The notes beneath the pieces are model-generated. The model saw only the letters and a list, made by a program, of their open reading frames with translations. It was not told where the DNA came from and made no database searches. 34,861 nucleotides of DNA from JBIOJM01 sp044450785 (GTDB lineage Bacteria > Planctomycetota > Planctomycetia > Isosphaerales > Isosphaeraceae): positions 1 to 34,861 of the forward strand of contig JBIOJM010000069.1 of the NCBI GenBank assembly GCA_044450785.1. Direction: 5' to 3'. The translations under genes and the position numbers were made by a program. This document shows positions 15,931-24,569 of this stretch, piece after piece. Each line of letters begins with the position of its first letter. The stretch's first letter is position 1.

Positions 15931-16121
15931 GTAACAATCTTATAAGACGTTGCGTCGCGAATTCGTTCGGACGAAGAAAAACCCGCTTAGACGTAACTCC
16001 AATGCCCGTAAGGTGGTGACACCTGGGAGCCCCGAATTCCTAGCCGTGACAAAGCACTAGCTCAGTTTCGGCTGATTGGAACGATGGCCGCGTGCCCCAT
16101 CGAACGACAGGGAGGATGCCC
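15931..16121. other. Intergenic, no gene seen
   Basis: Contains a 10-base palindrome TCTTATAAGA (15938-15947) and a small TTCGT/ACGAA stem near 15963-15976. No coding frame, RNA gene or good promoter is evident. Confidence 0.4.
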
Positions 16122-17306
16122 ATGAAGACTGCGCGAGAGAAGCGTTCCGTGATGGCGGCGGCGGTCGGCCTCATGGCGATCGGGCTGGTAATGAGAGGCC
16201 AGGCCGCGGAGACGCTCCGAGCGACACCGCCGATTCGCGACCCCGCGATGCCCAGTGCCCCGCGGCAAGGCCAGCAATGGACGCCACCCCAGTCGGCACT
16301 GCCGCGGTTCTTCGTCCGCGCGACGGCGGTCCTGTTCGAGCAGGGAATGGCCGACCCACGCGAGTGTGAGTATCGCTCGGTCCGATTGGTGGGCGAGAGC
16401 GGCCTGTACAAGGACCCGGCGGCACCCTGGCCGGTGACCCACGCATGGGTCCTCCCAGAAGGCGCCAGGGACGGCCCTCGGTTCGCCGTTGCCTGGAGGG
16501 GTTTCCCCGCCCGCAGGGCCTACCGCAAGACGGACCAGCCACGCCCCACCTCGCCTTCCTGGAGGAGCTACCGGCTCTGCTGGCCGACCAGGAGCGCCGC
16601 GCCCGCCAGCCGAAACACCAGCCCCGTCGCCTGGCCGACCTCCAGAAGATCCCCGACCCGTCGCAGCGGATCGCCGCGCTGATCGAAAGCCTCGACGAGG
16701 TGAACGAAGGGCCGACGATGGTTATGGTCGGCCACCAGGCGGACGAAATGGTCAAGGCAATCGTTCGCGACGGGGAAGCAGCCGTCGGCCCGTTGCTGGA
16801 AGCTCACTGCGGCACTCGACGGCATCCCCGCCTGCATGCCGTTCTGGTCCGAGGACCGCCGCGATCGGGCCCTCGCCGGCCAGATCGGCTTCCTCAAGCA
16901 ATATGGCGAGCGGTTCGATGCGCCGCCGCTCTACGACCAAGTCCCGCATCGCCTCACCGCCAACCGCCTTCCCCCTGTCTTCCCGCCGCTGGACCACCCC
17001 GCGTCCGCCGACGAGGTGAGACGCGGCCTGGCCATCTTCTCGATCGGAGGGTCCGCCCAGGTCCGCGTCGTCCGCCTGCCGGCCCGCCCCCTCACGGCCA
17101 ACTGGGTCAAGCTCACCGACTATGCCTCTCAGGAGCAATTCGCCGACACCAAGACCGGCAAGAGCGGGATCCGGGTCGTGCACGACCAGGACGGCCTCGT
17201 CTGGCAAGCAGAGGAGGTCCTCGAGGCGGGGCACTGGCGTCGCTATTACGGCTTCGCCGGCCGCCGCCTGGCCCGAGTGCCCGCCGAGGAGATCGAGTTC
17301 CCATGA
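16122..17306 (+). pseudogene. Hypothetical exported protein gene with two frameshifts
   Basis: The protein-like sequence switches frame twice. Frame 1 from the ATG at 16122: a signal-like start (RSVMAAAVGLMAIGLVMRG), then RFFVRATAVLFEQGMADPRE. Near 16520-16545 it moves to a second frame: PHLAFLEELPALLADQERRA, IAALIESLDEVNEGP, IVRDGEAAVGPLLEA. Near 16795-16806 it returns to the first frame: LDGIPACMPFWSEDRRDRAL and a C-terminal part with LVWQAEEVLEAGHWRRYYGF, ending RVPAEEIEFP at TGA 17304-17306. Restored length would be about 394 aa. The GDAAV-PLL segment resembles HEAT-like repeats of planctomycete hypothetical proteins. Two compensating shifts point to decay or to assembly errors. Confidence 0.7.
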
Positions 17307-17360
17307 GAAGAATTACATCCCAGGAGGGACGACCGATTCACGCCGGGCCCAACAAACATC

Positions 17361-17597
17361 TCACAACGCCCGAACTAAAGCGCCGCGGACCTCATCGGGG
17401 ACCTCGATCGCGACGAAGTCCTTTGCAGGATACAAATAGTCTTCCCCGCTCTCGTCCACGACCCGGATGTCGCCATCCCGGGCCGCGTCCTCATCGGGCA
17501 ACACGCGGTAAATCTTGTGCAGCTCAACGGACACCGGGTAGCCCCGGTTGTTGATGCAGACGGCAAAAACCGGCTCGGGTTGTCCAGTTTCGTTCAT
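17361..17597 (-). CDS. 78-aa conserved hypothetical protein
   Basis: The sequence FAVCINNRGYPVSVELHKIY, RVLPDEDAARDGDIRVVDES, GEDYLYPAKDFVAIEVP is a compact beta-rich fold seen as a short stand-alone protein in cyanobacteria and planctomycetes, full length here. The function is unknown; it resembles antitoxin-sized or accessory proteins but no partner toxin is adjacent. Its start is 37 bases behind the stop of the toroid-vWA gene on the same strand, so it could be the last gene of that operon. Confidence 0.85.
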   Translation of the reverse strand: MNETGQPEPVFAVCINNRGYPVSVELHKIYRVLPDEDAARDGDIRVVDESGEDYLYPAKDFVAIEVPDEVRGALVRAL

Positions 17598-17634
17598 TGC
17601 TCAGTCCAGATAGCGCTTCCGCTTGTATTCCTTT

Positions 17635-19815
17635 TCACGCGCGAGCGTTGCGCCGTGCCAATCTCCCCGGCAGGACGAGCAGCGCCGAAAGCGCAGCCAG
17701 GAGCCCGAGAAACAGCGGCGACCAACCGCCGGCCGGAACGACCATCCCCGGAATGAAGACGGCCGTCTCGCCGGCCGTCCGGCTGCCCCGATAAAAGATG
17801 CGCACCGGCCGCAGCGTGCCGTCCGGTAGCTTGCGATCGCTCTGATAAACCAGGTTGTAGCTCGAACGGATCCGCTCGGCGATCTGTTCGTAAATCGCGC
17901 GAAGCTGGTCGGCGCTCTTGGCGGGGTAGTACTGGCCGCGGGTCTCCACGGCCAGGCGGCGGAGGTCGCCGCTCTCGATCTCCTCCTCGGTGCCCAGCCC
18001 GAGCGTATAGACCGGCAGACCGAGCCGTCGCGCGGACCCGATCACCGATTCCAGGCTGGCCGACTGACTGAAGGTGTCTTCGCCGTCCGTCAGAGCCAGG
18101 ACGGCGCGCCGGCCCGACTCGTGGTCGAGCATCTCGAGGGCCGAGGCGACGGCGTCGTAGAACCGAGTCGCCCCCGCGGGCTCGATCGCGTCGACAGCCT
18201 GTTTGATCCGGACGCGGTCGGTCGTGAATGTGCTGAGCCGGTCGATCTCCGAGCCGAAGGCGATCACCGCGACCTTCGAACCCTCCGGCAGCTTCTCCAA
18301 GAACGAGCCGACCGCGCGCTTCAAGCCGCCGATCCGATCTTCTTCTTCCATGCTCAGGCTGCGGTCGACCACCAGCACCAGGGTCGTGGGAATCGCCTCG
18401 GTCGTCCGGGGCGCCTGGAACTCGACGACGTCCACGTCGCGACCCTCCTCGGTCACGCGGAAGTCGTCGCGGGCGGCGTCGAGCAGAAACGATCCATCGG
18501 CACGCTTCACCTCGAACTGAACCGAGATCCGGGGGAAGGACTGTTCGCTGGCTCCGGTCACGATCACCTTCACGTCGTCCACCCCCGATTCGCCGGCGGG
18601 CTCGGCGGCGGCCGGTGGAACCTGTCCGCCGGGATCCGTTTCGATCGAGCCAGTCGCTTCCTCGGCCCGGTGCGAGCTGGTCGAGACCAACGCAATCTCG
18701 TTTTTTGGGCTCGGGAGCCGGAGCACCCGATCGATTTCGAACGCCAGGTTCGCCTTCCGCAGAAAGAGCAGGGCGAGACACGTGCTGGGGAGCCTCCCCC
18801 ACCGGTCGTGCGGCCAGCCCCCGTCGTTCTCTTGACGATCGACCAGGATCCGCGCGCCGCGAGCGTACCAATCGAACCCATCAAGCGAGTGCAAGCCCAG
18901 TGCGACACAGACCCGCTCGAGCGACCACAGATAGTAAATGTCGGACTGAAGGCCGGCGCGCCGCGCGTCCTGGCCGACCGCGCGCAAGGCCGCTTGAAAC
19001 GCCGGGTCGGCCGCCAGGGCCGCGCCCCGCGCCCGGGCCGTCTGTCGTTCGGCCACGCTCGGCCGCGCCGCCGCGATCGCCAGCCCCATCAATCCCGCGC
19101 ACGACATCGCCTCCGAGCCCGGCGTGTTGATCCGATAGCCCCAACGACCATCCCGGATCTGCGACGAGCGGAAATGGCCGTCGATCGATTCCAGGGCACG
19201 GTCCGAGTCGAACCCGTGTCGACCCGCGGCCCAGAGGCCGAGCAGCGCGAACTGGGTATTCGAATGGTCACCCTGACCCGAAAAAGCCTGGAGAGGGCGG
19301 CCAGTCTCGCGGTTCCGCCCGCGGCGGGCCTGGCCGGCAACTTCACGAGTCTCATCCACGTTGCGCGGCACGGTGTAGTCCCAAATCCCGCCGTGATCGC
19401 CGCTCGCGAGACGGCGCCCCAAGGTCTGGATCAACGCGTCGGCCTCGCCCCGCCTCCCTTGCTGGCACCGAGCCAGGAACAGGATCGCCAGCGCGATGTC
19501 GTAGGTCTGTTCGGATTGCCGGGCCAGCTCCGCGACGATCTCTCGCGCCTTGCTGATCTCCGCCGCATTTCGGGCCACACCGTTTTCCAGGAGTGCCAGG
19601 CCCGCCAGCGCCGTCAAGCCCAGCCGGTGCTGTGGTTGCGCCGGGTCGTCCCAGTGCCCCTCGTTCGATTGGGCACTCTTGAGGAAATCGACTCCATGCG
19701 CGATGGCGCCGGCGATCTCCTGGTCGGTCGGCACGTTGCCCTGGGCGTGAGCCGGTGACACAGCACAGAGCACGACGAACGCACTCGCGCAAATCAGCCG
19801 CCACCGAGCGATCAT
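17635..19815 (-). CDS. Exported alpha/alpha-toroid plus vWA-domain protein, C-terminally anchored
   Basis: 726 aa. The ATG at 19815 follows GGAGGT and overlaps the previous stop (ATGA). Residues 1-24 are a signal peptide ending AHAQG. Residues about 30-360 resemble the alpha6/alpha6 barrel of squalene-cyclase/prenyltransferase-like proteins, with QW-like turns NEGHWDD, DGRWGYR and NDGGWPHD; the DxDD catalytic motif of cyclases is not apparent, so binding rather than catalysis is likely. A vWA domain follows (about 465-640) with a complete metal site: DRSLS (DxSxS), the Thr in GATRFYD and the Asp in LTDGED. One membrane helix near the end (PLFLGLLAALSALLVL) anchors it, so both domains probably face the periplasm. 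It is the fourth gene of the Hsp70-vWA operon. Confidence 0.88.
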   Translation of the reverse strand: MIARWRLICASAFVVLCAVSPAHAQGNVPTDQEIAGAIAHGVDFLKSAQSNEGHWDDPAQPQHRLGLTALAGLALLENGVARNAAEISKAREIVAELARQSEQTYDIALAILFLARCQQGRRGEADALIQTLGRRLASGDHGGIWDYTVPRNVDETREVAGQARRGRNRETGRPLQAFSGQGDHSNTQFALLGLWAAGRHGFDSDRALESIDGHFRSSQIRDGRWGYRINTPGSEAMSCAGLMGLAIAAARPSVAERQTARARGAALAADPAFQAALRAVGQDARRAGLQSDIYYLWSLERVCVALGLHSLDGFDWYARGARILVDRQENDGGWPHDRWGRLPSTCLALLFLRKANLAFEIDRVLRLPSPKNEIALVSTSSHRAEEATGSIETDPGGQVPPAAAEPAGESGVDDVKVIVTGASEQSFPRISVQFEVKRADGSFLLDAARDDFRVTEEGRDVDVVEFQAPRTTEAIPTTLVLVVDRSLSMEEEDRIGGLKRAVGSFLEKLPEGSKVAVIAFGSEIDRLSTFTTDRVRIKQAVDAIEPAGATRFYDAVASALEMLDHESGRRAVLALTDGEDTFSQSASLESVIGSARRLGLPVYTLGLGTEEEIESGDLRRLAVETRGQYYPAKSADQLRAIYEQIAERIRSSYNLVYQSDRKLPDGTLRPVRIFYRGSRTAGETAVFIPGMVVPAGGWSPLFLGLLAALSALLVLPGRLARRNARA

Positions 19816-21425
19816 GGCGCGACCTCCGGACCGTCGTCGCGATGAGGTACCAGAATCGTCGAGACCAGTCCGAACAGTGCGCCGATCGCGCCCCAGAAGA
19901 GTCCGAGGGCCCAGATCGAACTGGATCGAGTGCCCAGCACTCGTTCGACGCTCTGAACGACCGCAAACCACAAGGCAGCGGTCAACAGCCCGATCGCGCC
20001 TCCTGCGAATCCGGCCGCCGGCATATCCTGGCGCTCGCCACGCACGAGTGCCAGACGCAACCCCGCCAGGACCCCGCCGGCCGCCAGGACAATCGCGAAG
20101 GATGAGAGCCTCGGCTCCCAGCGCGGACCCCCTGCACCCCCGATCGGCAGGGCGTTCATCAGAAGCACGAGGAGTCGAAGCGCGATCGCGCCGGCGCAGC
20201 CGGCGGCGATCCGGACTCCTGGCCGCAGCCGGGCCAACGATCGGCTCAGCCGTCTTCCCCATACAGGAATCTCGGATACGGCCGCTTGGGCGCCGGCCTC
20301 GGGAATCACTACCTGCTCGTCCGGCCGCTCGATCCGCACCTCGACCCGCCGTGTGCCGCCGTTGCTCTCGAGCACAATCAGCGCACGAAGCGGTCGATTG
20401 ATCGTCTCGGGTAGCTCCAGCTCGATGGGCAGCTCCGTCTGCTCGATCGTCTGGAAAGGCCGGCCGTCATGCTCGGGCCGCAGATGAACCCAGGGCGTCC
20501 CCGGCGGCTCGACCCTGGCCGTGCATTTCAAGAGCCGGTAACCCACGTTCGTGACCCGAAGCGACTGCCGGGTCACCCCACCCCCCGTCGCCGCCTTGAC
20601 GAGTAGCGATTCGGGATGGACGTCCAGCTCCGGAGCGCTCGACTTGGTCACCGGGAGCCGGGCCAGCCATTCGTCGAGCCGGTCATCCGCCGAACGGTCC
20701 GATGCGGCGTGGGGAACCAGCTCGGCTCGTTGAATATGCCGGAGATAGTCGGCGAGCCGGCCCGAAGTCAGCTCGTCGCGCAGCCCCTGCCACCGCTGAG
20801 CCGCCAGCACCAGGAAGTCGTCCCACGTTCGACACTGCGCGCCCCCCGCCATCGCAAACGGAATCGGCAGCCGGCCCGGGGCCGGCGGCGACTGGCCGGG
20901 TGCCGCACCGACCGGCGCTTTCGCGGCTGGCGCAATCGGTGCCTTCGCGGACGCCCCGGGTGTTGCAGCGGCCGCCGCCGGCGCTCGCCCGGGCGCCGTC
21001 GTGGTTGAACCGGCCGCCGCGGCGGCCTGTGCTTTGACGGGTGTGGTCAAGAACACATCTCGCTTCACCCGGAGCTGCACGCTCCCCAGTTGAACGACGT
21101 CGCCGGGCTGAAGCCGGCGCGACTGTCCCGAGAGCAGCCGCTGCTGATTCACGAACGTGCCGCCAGGACTCTCAAGGTCCCGGATCGTGAGCTCCTCACT
21201 CGTGGTCGAGAGCACCGCATGACGCGCCGCCATGCGCCGTGGTGAGCTCCCTTCCTGTTCCAGCAGATCGAGACCACGCTCGCCGTTGAGGGCATTGCCC
21301 AGAATGCTCTCGCCGGGTTCGATCGCGTATCCGCGACCGACCTCGCGTCCGCGAACCACCTCGAGCGACCAGCAACCAGCTTTCGCCGAACTGGGCACGA
21401 CCGGTCTTGTCGGGGGACGGTTCAT
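19812..21425 (-). CDS. FHA-domain protein with N-terminal FHA and C-terminal membrane segments
   Basis: 537 aa. An FHA domain (about 20-120) carries the expected phospho-Thr-binding blocks: GRGYAIEPGESILGN, then SSPRRMAARHAVL (family GR...S..H), and ESPGGTFVNQQRL with LQPGDVVQLGSVQLRV. An Ala/Pro linker (125-180) leads to a helical segment with WDDFLVLAAQRWQGLRDELT and a beta-rich Ig-like region (LRVTNVGYRLLKCTARVEP, then ALIVLESNGG). Three to four hydrophobic helices end the protein (for example FAIVLAAGGVLAGLRLALV). The FHA domain is therefore probably cytoplasmic and membrane-tethered. Its stop overlaps the next start as ATGA. The upstream site is weak, and the previous gene ends 24 bases before. 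Confidence 0.88.
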   Translation of the reverse strand: MNRPPTRPVVPSSAKAGCWSLEVVRGREVGRGYAIEPGESILGNALNGERGLDLLEQEGSSPRRMAARHAVLSTTSEELTIRDLESPGGTFVNQQRLLSGQSRRLQPGDVVQLGSVQLRVKRDVFLTTPVKAQAAAAAGSTTTAPGRAPAAAAATPGASAKAPIAPAAKAPVGAAPGQSPPAPGRLPIPFAMAGGAQCRTWDDFLVLAAQRWQGLRDELTSGRLADYLRHIQRAELVPHAASDRSADDRLDEWLARLPVTKSSAPELDVHPESLLVKAATGGGVTRQSLRVTNVGYRLLKCTARVEPPGTPWVHLRPEHDGRPFQTIEQTELPIELELPETINRPLRALIVLESNGGTRRVEVRIERPDEQVVIPEAGAQAAVSEIPVWGRRLSRSLARLRPGVRIAAGCAGAIALRLLVLLMNALPIGGAGGPRWEPRLSSFAIVLAAGGVLAGLRLALVRGERQDMPAAGFAGGAIGLLTAALWFAVVQSVERVLGTRSSSIWALGLFWGAIGALFGLVSTILVPHRDDGPEVAP

Positions 21426-21449
21426 GATGAATTCCAGGTTCCAGACTTC

Positions 21450-22388
21450 TTACCGCTGGCGGAAGACGAGGACTGTGTGCCCCAGCTCGATCCGATCTCC
21501 ATCCTGCAACGGATGGAGATCCGCGACCGCCATCCCGTTGACTCGCGTCGACGCCTGGGCCGCAAGCTGATGCAGCACGTAACCTCGTGAGGTCGATTCA
21601 ATCTCGGCGTGGCGGCGAGCCACCGCGGGGTCGCCGAAGATGCCGATCTCGGCGCGCTCGTCCAGGCCTAACCGGCACCGGGGATGAGCGAGTAGATAGA
21701 CACGCCCCTCCTGGCGGCCGTTCTGGACCTGAACCCACGCGCGGCGCAGCACCTGCTCGACCAGGGCCAGGCACAGCCCCAACCCAGCGCCCAGGATCAC
21801 GATCCCCAGGGCCTGGCTCCTGTCGACGCGATCAGCCTGCGCGCCGCGCAGCAACTCGAACGAGAAGCCGCCCGCGAATCCCCCCAACCCACCGCCGATC
21901 AGGCCGTAGACCAGGCGCTCGCGGGACCGGTCGGCCAGACCTTGCCCTAGCCCGATGCCCAGTCCCAGCACCGACCATGACAGTGCCCGGCCCAGGAGCC
22001 CGCCGCGCAAGAGTCCGATCACGACCTCGCCCGCGACCAGTCCGAGGGCCCCGCCCAGTGCCGCTGCCGGCGCTCCCCACGTGACGGCTCGCGCCAGCTT
22101 GAGCCAGGCACCGTCGCGGAGCGGACTGTACGCATTGAGGAAAACACCCAGCGAACCGCCGATCAAGAGACCGGCGAGAGCGTCTCGGACATAGACTGAT
22201 TCGGCTTGAACCATCTCGACGTACATGTAAAGCCCGAAGAGCGCACCCAGGCCGCCGGTGAGTGCCAGGTCGTAAGCCTGGCGGAGGTTTGCCCGGCCGA
22301 TCCGGAACCGTGGCGGAGCAGCCGGCGGCGGTGACGGCGCCCTTGCCGGAGTGGACGATATCGGGCCAGGTAGGGTTGCTCGGCTCAT
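21450..22388 (-). CDS. Polytopic membrane protein with C-terminal FHA domain
   Basis: 312 aa, starting at an ATG (22388) that overlaps the Hsp70-vWA stop as ATGA. A Pro/Ala-rich N-terminus precedes a glycine-rich membrane region (about 35-210) of roughly five to seven helices such as YGLIGGGLGGFAGGF and GIVILGAGLGLCLALVEQVL. The last 90 residues form an FHA domain: CRLGLDERAEIGIFGDPAVA, RRHAEIESTSRGYVLHQLA, RVNGMAVADLHPLQDGDRIE. The arrangement mirrors the next gene, with FHA at the opposite end. It would display an FHA module at the inner face of the membrane, ready to bind phosphorylated partners; no kinase gene is in the window. Confidence 0.88.
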   Translation of the reverse strand: MSRATLPGPISSTPARAPSPPPAAPPRFRIGRANLRQAYDLALTGGLGALFGLYMYVEMVQAESVYVRDALAGLLIGGSLGVFLNAYSPLRDGAWLKLARAVTWGAPAAALGGALGLVAGEVVIGLLRGGLLGRALSWSVLGLGIGLGQGLADRSRERLVYGLIGGGLGGFAGGFSFELLRGAQADRVDRSQALGIVILGAGLGLCLALVEQVLRRAWVQVQNGRQEGRVYLLAHPRCRLGLDERAEIGIFGDPAVARRHAEIESTSRGYVLHQLAAQASTRVNGMAVADLHPLQDGDRIELGHTVLVFRQR

Positions 22389-24487
22389 GACAAGACGCGC
22401 AGGCCGCGCCCTCCCTCGGCGATGACACGGGCGATGTGGCCGAACGTCTGAACCAGCTCGCCGCTCCGCGCGAAGATGGAAGCCTGTTCGCTGCTGGCCA
22501 GCCGGCGAAGGTAGTCGCGGTCGGCATCGCCGGTGCCGATCGCCACGATCTCGATGCCCTGCTGGCGCGCGGCCAATGCTTGTTCGACCGCGCTGTCGGG
22601 CGCATCGGGATACCCGTCCGTCAAGATCACGATATACCGTTTCCGGTCGTCCGAAACCAATTGCCCGCGCGCCATCTCGAGGGCGTCCGTCAGGTTGGTG
22701 CTCCCCTGTGCCTCGATACGGTGCACCGCGGCATGAAGCCGCCGCACGTTGCTCGTCGCCGCCGATTGCAGCGCGACCAAGGTCGAGAACGAGATCAAAC
22801 CGACCTCCATGGTCGTGAAGTCGCACCGGGACAGAAACTCGTTCGCCGCGGTCTGCGCCTCGATCAAGGGCTGACCCGTCATGCTCGCCGATACGTCGAT
22901 CAGCAGGAGGACCCGGATCAGCTCGGGCTCACGGGCGGCGACGGCGGTTTCCGGCGAGCGGCCCAGCCATGAGAGATCGTCGGGCACCGGCTCGACCGTC
23001 ATGGGCAGCCGGCGGCCGGTGTCACGTTGAACGGCCTGGACCTGCACCACGCCGTTGGAGTCGTAGCAAAGGCCGACGTCGACGGCCACCTCGGCATCGG
23101 TCGGGTGAATGTCGTTGAAAACGTACTTGCCCAGGATCGTGCAATCGAGCGGGGCCGCGCTCTCGCCCTGCGTCAGATAGACCTCGAGTTTTGTGTTGGC
23201 CCCTCCGTGCGTTGCATGGAGGTATGACTTGTCATTCCGAGCCGGGATCGGCAGGTTGCGGCGGATGACGATGTCGTTGACGTAGGCCGAGCCGTCGGGG
23301 CTGACCGCGATCGTCCCCAGGCTGTGCGACATCACGTCGGTCACCCGGCGGTTGGCCGTCGCGGGGGGATTGGCGGCTGACTGCGGGCCCGAGGCTGGGA
23401 GCGTGAATCGAGGAACGGCGTCGCCGATGCTCTGGCCCACCTCCATCGCCGCCTGAATCGAAGCGCCCAGCGCGACCACCTCGTCGACGTTGACACCGGT
23501 CCGGGGGGACTTGCCGGCCATCTGCGACACGTATGCGCGGACCATCGGCATCCGGGTCGAGCCGCCGACCAGGAGCACGCCGTCGAGCCGGGGCCAGTTG
23601 AGATGGGCCTCGACCAGCGCTTCCTCCGTCAGCCGCCGAGTCCGATCCATCAGCGGGAAGGTCATCGCCTCGAACTCGGAGCGGGCCAGCTCGAAGCTGC
23701 GCCGGTCCGTGCCAAGCTGGAGCGTGATCCGTGTCGAGGACCGCTCCGACAGCGCCCACTTGGCCTGCTCGCTCTTGACCAGGACCTCGTTGAGCGCCAC
23801 GGGGTCATCGAGCGGGTCGAAACCCGTTTGGGCGGCGAACCGATCGGCCAGGAACGTGGCGATCCGATCGTCCCAGTTCTTCCCGCCCAGGTCGTGGTCC
23901 CCCGCTGTGGCCAGGATCACGATCTGGTCAGGCGTGATCCGCGCCACGGTCACGTCGAAGGTCCCCCCTCCCAGGTCGTAGATCAGCACGGTCTCATCGA
24001 AGCCCGTCTTTTGCAGCCCGTAGGCCAGCGCGGCGGCCGTCGGCTCGTTGATGATCCGCAGCACTTCGAACCCGGCGGCCCGCCCCGCCTCGAGCGTGGC
24101 CTTTCGCTGAGGGTCGGCGAAGTAGGCCGGCACGGTGATGACCGCGCGATCCACCAGGTCACCCAGACGAGCCTCGGCGTCTTCCTTCAACCGCCGCAAG
24201 ACCAGGGTCGACAGATCCGCCGCCGAGTACGATTTCCCGTGAAACGCGAGCTGAAAGAGCGGGTTGCCCATATGGGGCTTGAAGAAGCTGGCGATCTCCG
24301 CGTTGCCCAGCCGGGCCCACTCCTTCGCCTCCTGGCCGACCACGGGGGGATCGGCGCCGAAGTAGATGACCGACGGCGTGATGTTCTGCCCCTCGCGGTT
24401 GGCGATCACCTCGGGCCGGCCGTACGCATTGCGGCAGGCGACCGCCGAGTTCGTCGTTCCCAGGTCGATGCCGACGAAGGTCGCCAT
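22385..24487 (-). CDS. Hsp70-like ATPase fused to a vWA domain
   Basis: 700 aa. Residues 1-370 are an Hsp70 nucleotide-binding domain: GIDLGTTNSAV (6-16), INEPTAAALAYGL, IYDLGGGTFDV (169-179), GGKNWDDRI and LLVGGSTRMP (305-314). A compact substrate-binding beta domain follows (about 380-500, beginning VTDVMSHSLGTIAV). Where DnaK has its helical lid, this protein has a vWA domain (about 523-695) with an intact metal site: D531-S533-S535 in DVSAS, Thr597 in GSTNLTDAL and Asp624 in LTDGYPD. No signal peptide, so it is cytoplasmic. The start lies 82 bases below the Uma2 gene. Inference: ATP-driven conformational changes may control ligand capture by the vWA domain. Overlap with the FHA gene implies joint expression. 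Confidence 0.93.
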   Translation of the reverse strand: MATFVGIDLGTTNSAVACRNAYGRPEVIANREGQNITPSVIYFGADPPVVGQEAKEWARLGNAEIASFFKPHMGNPLFQLAFHGKSYSAADLSTLVLRRLKEDAEARLGDLVDRAVITVPAYFADPQRKATLEAGRAAGFEVLRIINEPTAAALAYGLQKTGFDETVLIYDLGGGTFDVTVARITPDQIVILATAGDHDLGGKNWDDRIATFLADRFAAQTGFDPLDDPVALNEVLVKSEQAKWALSERSSTRITLQLGTDRRSFELARSEFEAMTFPLMDRTRRLTEEALVEAHLNWPRLDGVLLVGGSTRMPMVRAYVSQMAGKSPRTGVNVDEVVALGASIQAAMEVGQSIGDAVPRFTLPASGPQSAANPPATANRRVTDVMSHSLGTIAVSPDGSAYVNDIVIRRNLPIPARNDKSYLHATHGGANTKLEVYLTQGESAAPLDCTILGKYVFNDIHPTDAEVAVDVGLCYDSNGVVQVQAVQRDTGRRLPMTVEPVPDDLSWLGRSPETAVAAREPELIRVLLLIDVSASMTGQPLIEAQTAANEFLSRCDFTTMEVGLISFSTLVALQSAATSNVRRLHAAVHRIEAQGSTNLTDALEMARGQLVSDDRKRYIVILTDGYPDAPDSAVEQALAARQQGIEIVAIGTGDADRDYLRRLASSEQASIFARSGELVQTFGHIARVIAEGGRGLRVLS

Positions 24488-24569
24488 CAGCTCACGATTC
24501 CCCGGTCACCATCTCTCAGAGGGAAGAACGAATCCGCGAGTTGCTAAGAGAACAAAAAACCCTTACCAA

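Noticed and set aside
18121..19758. 545-codon open frame on the + strand
   Set aside because: Antisense to the toroid-vWA gene, whose signal peptide, QW-like turns and metal site are clear.
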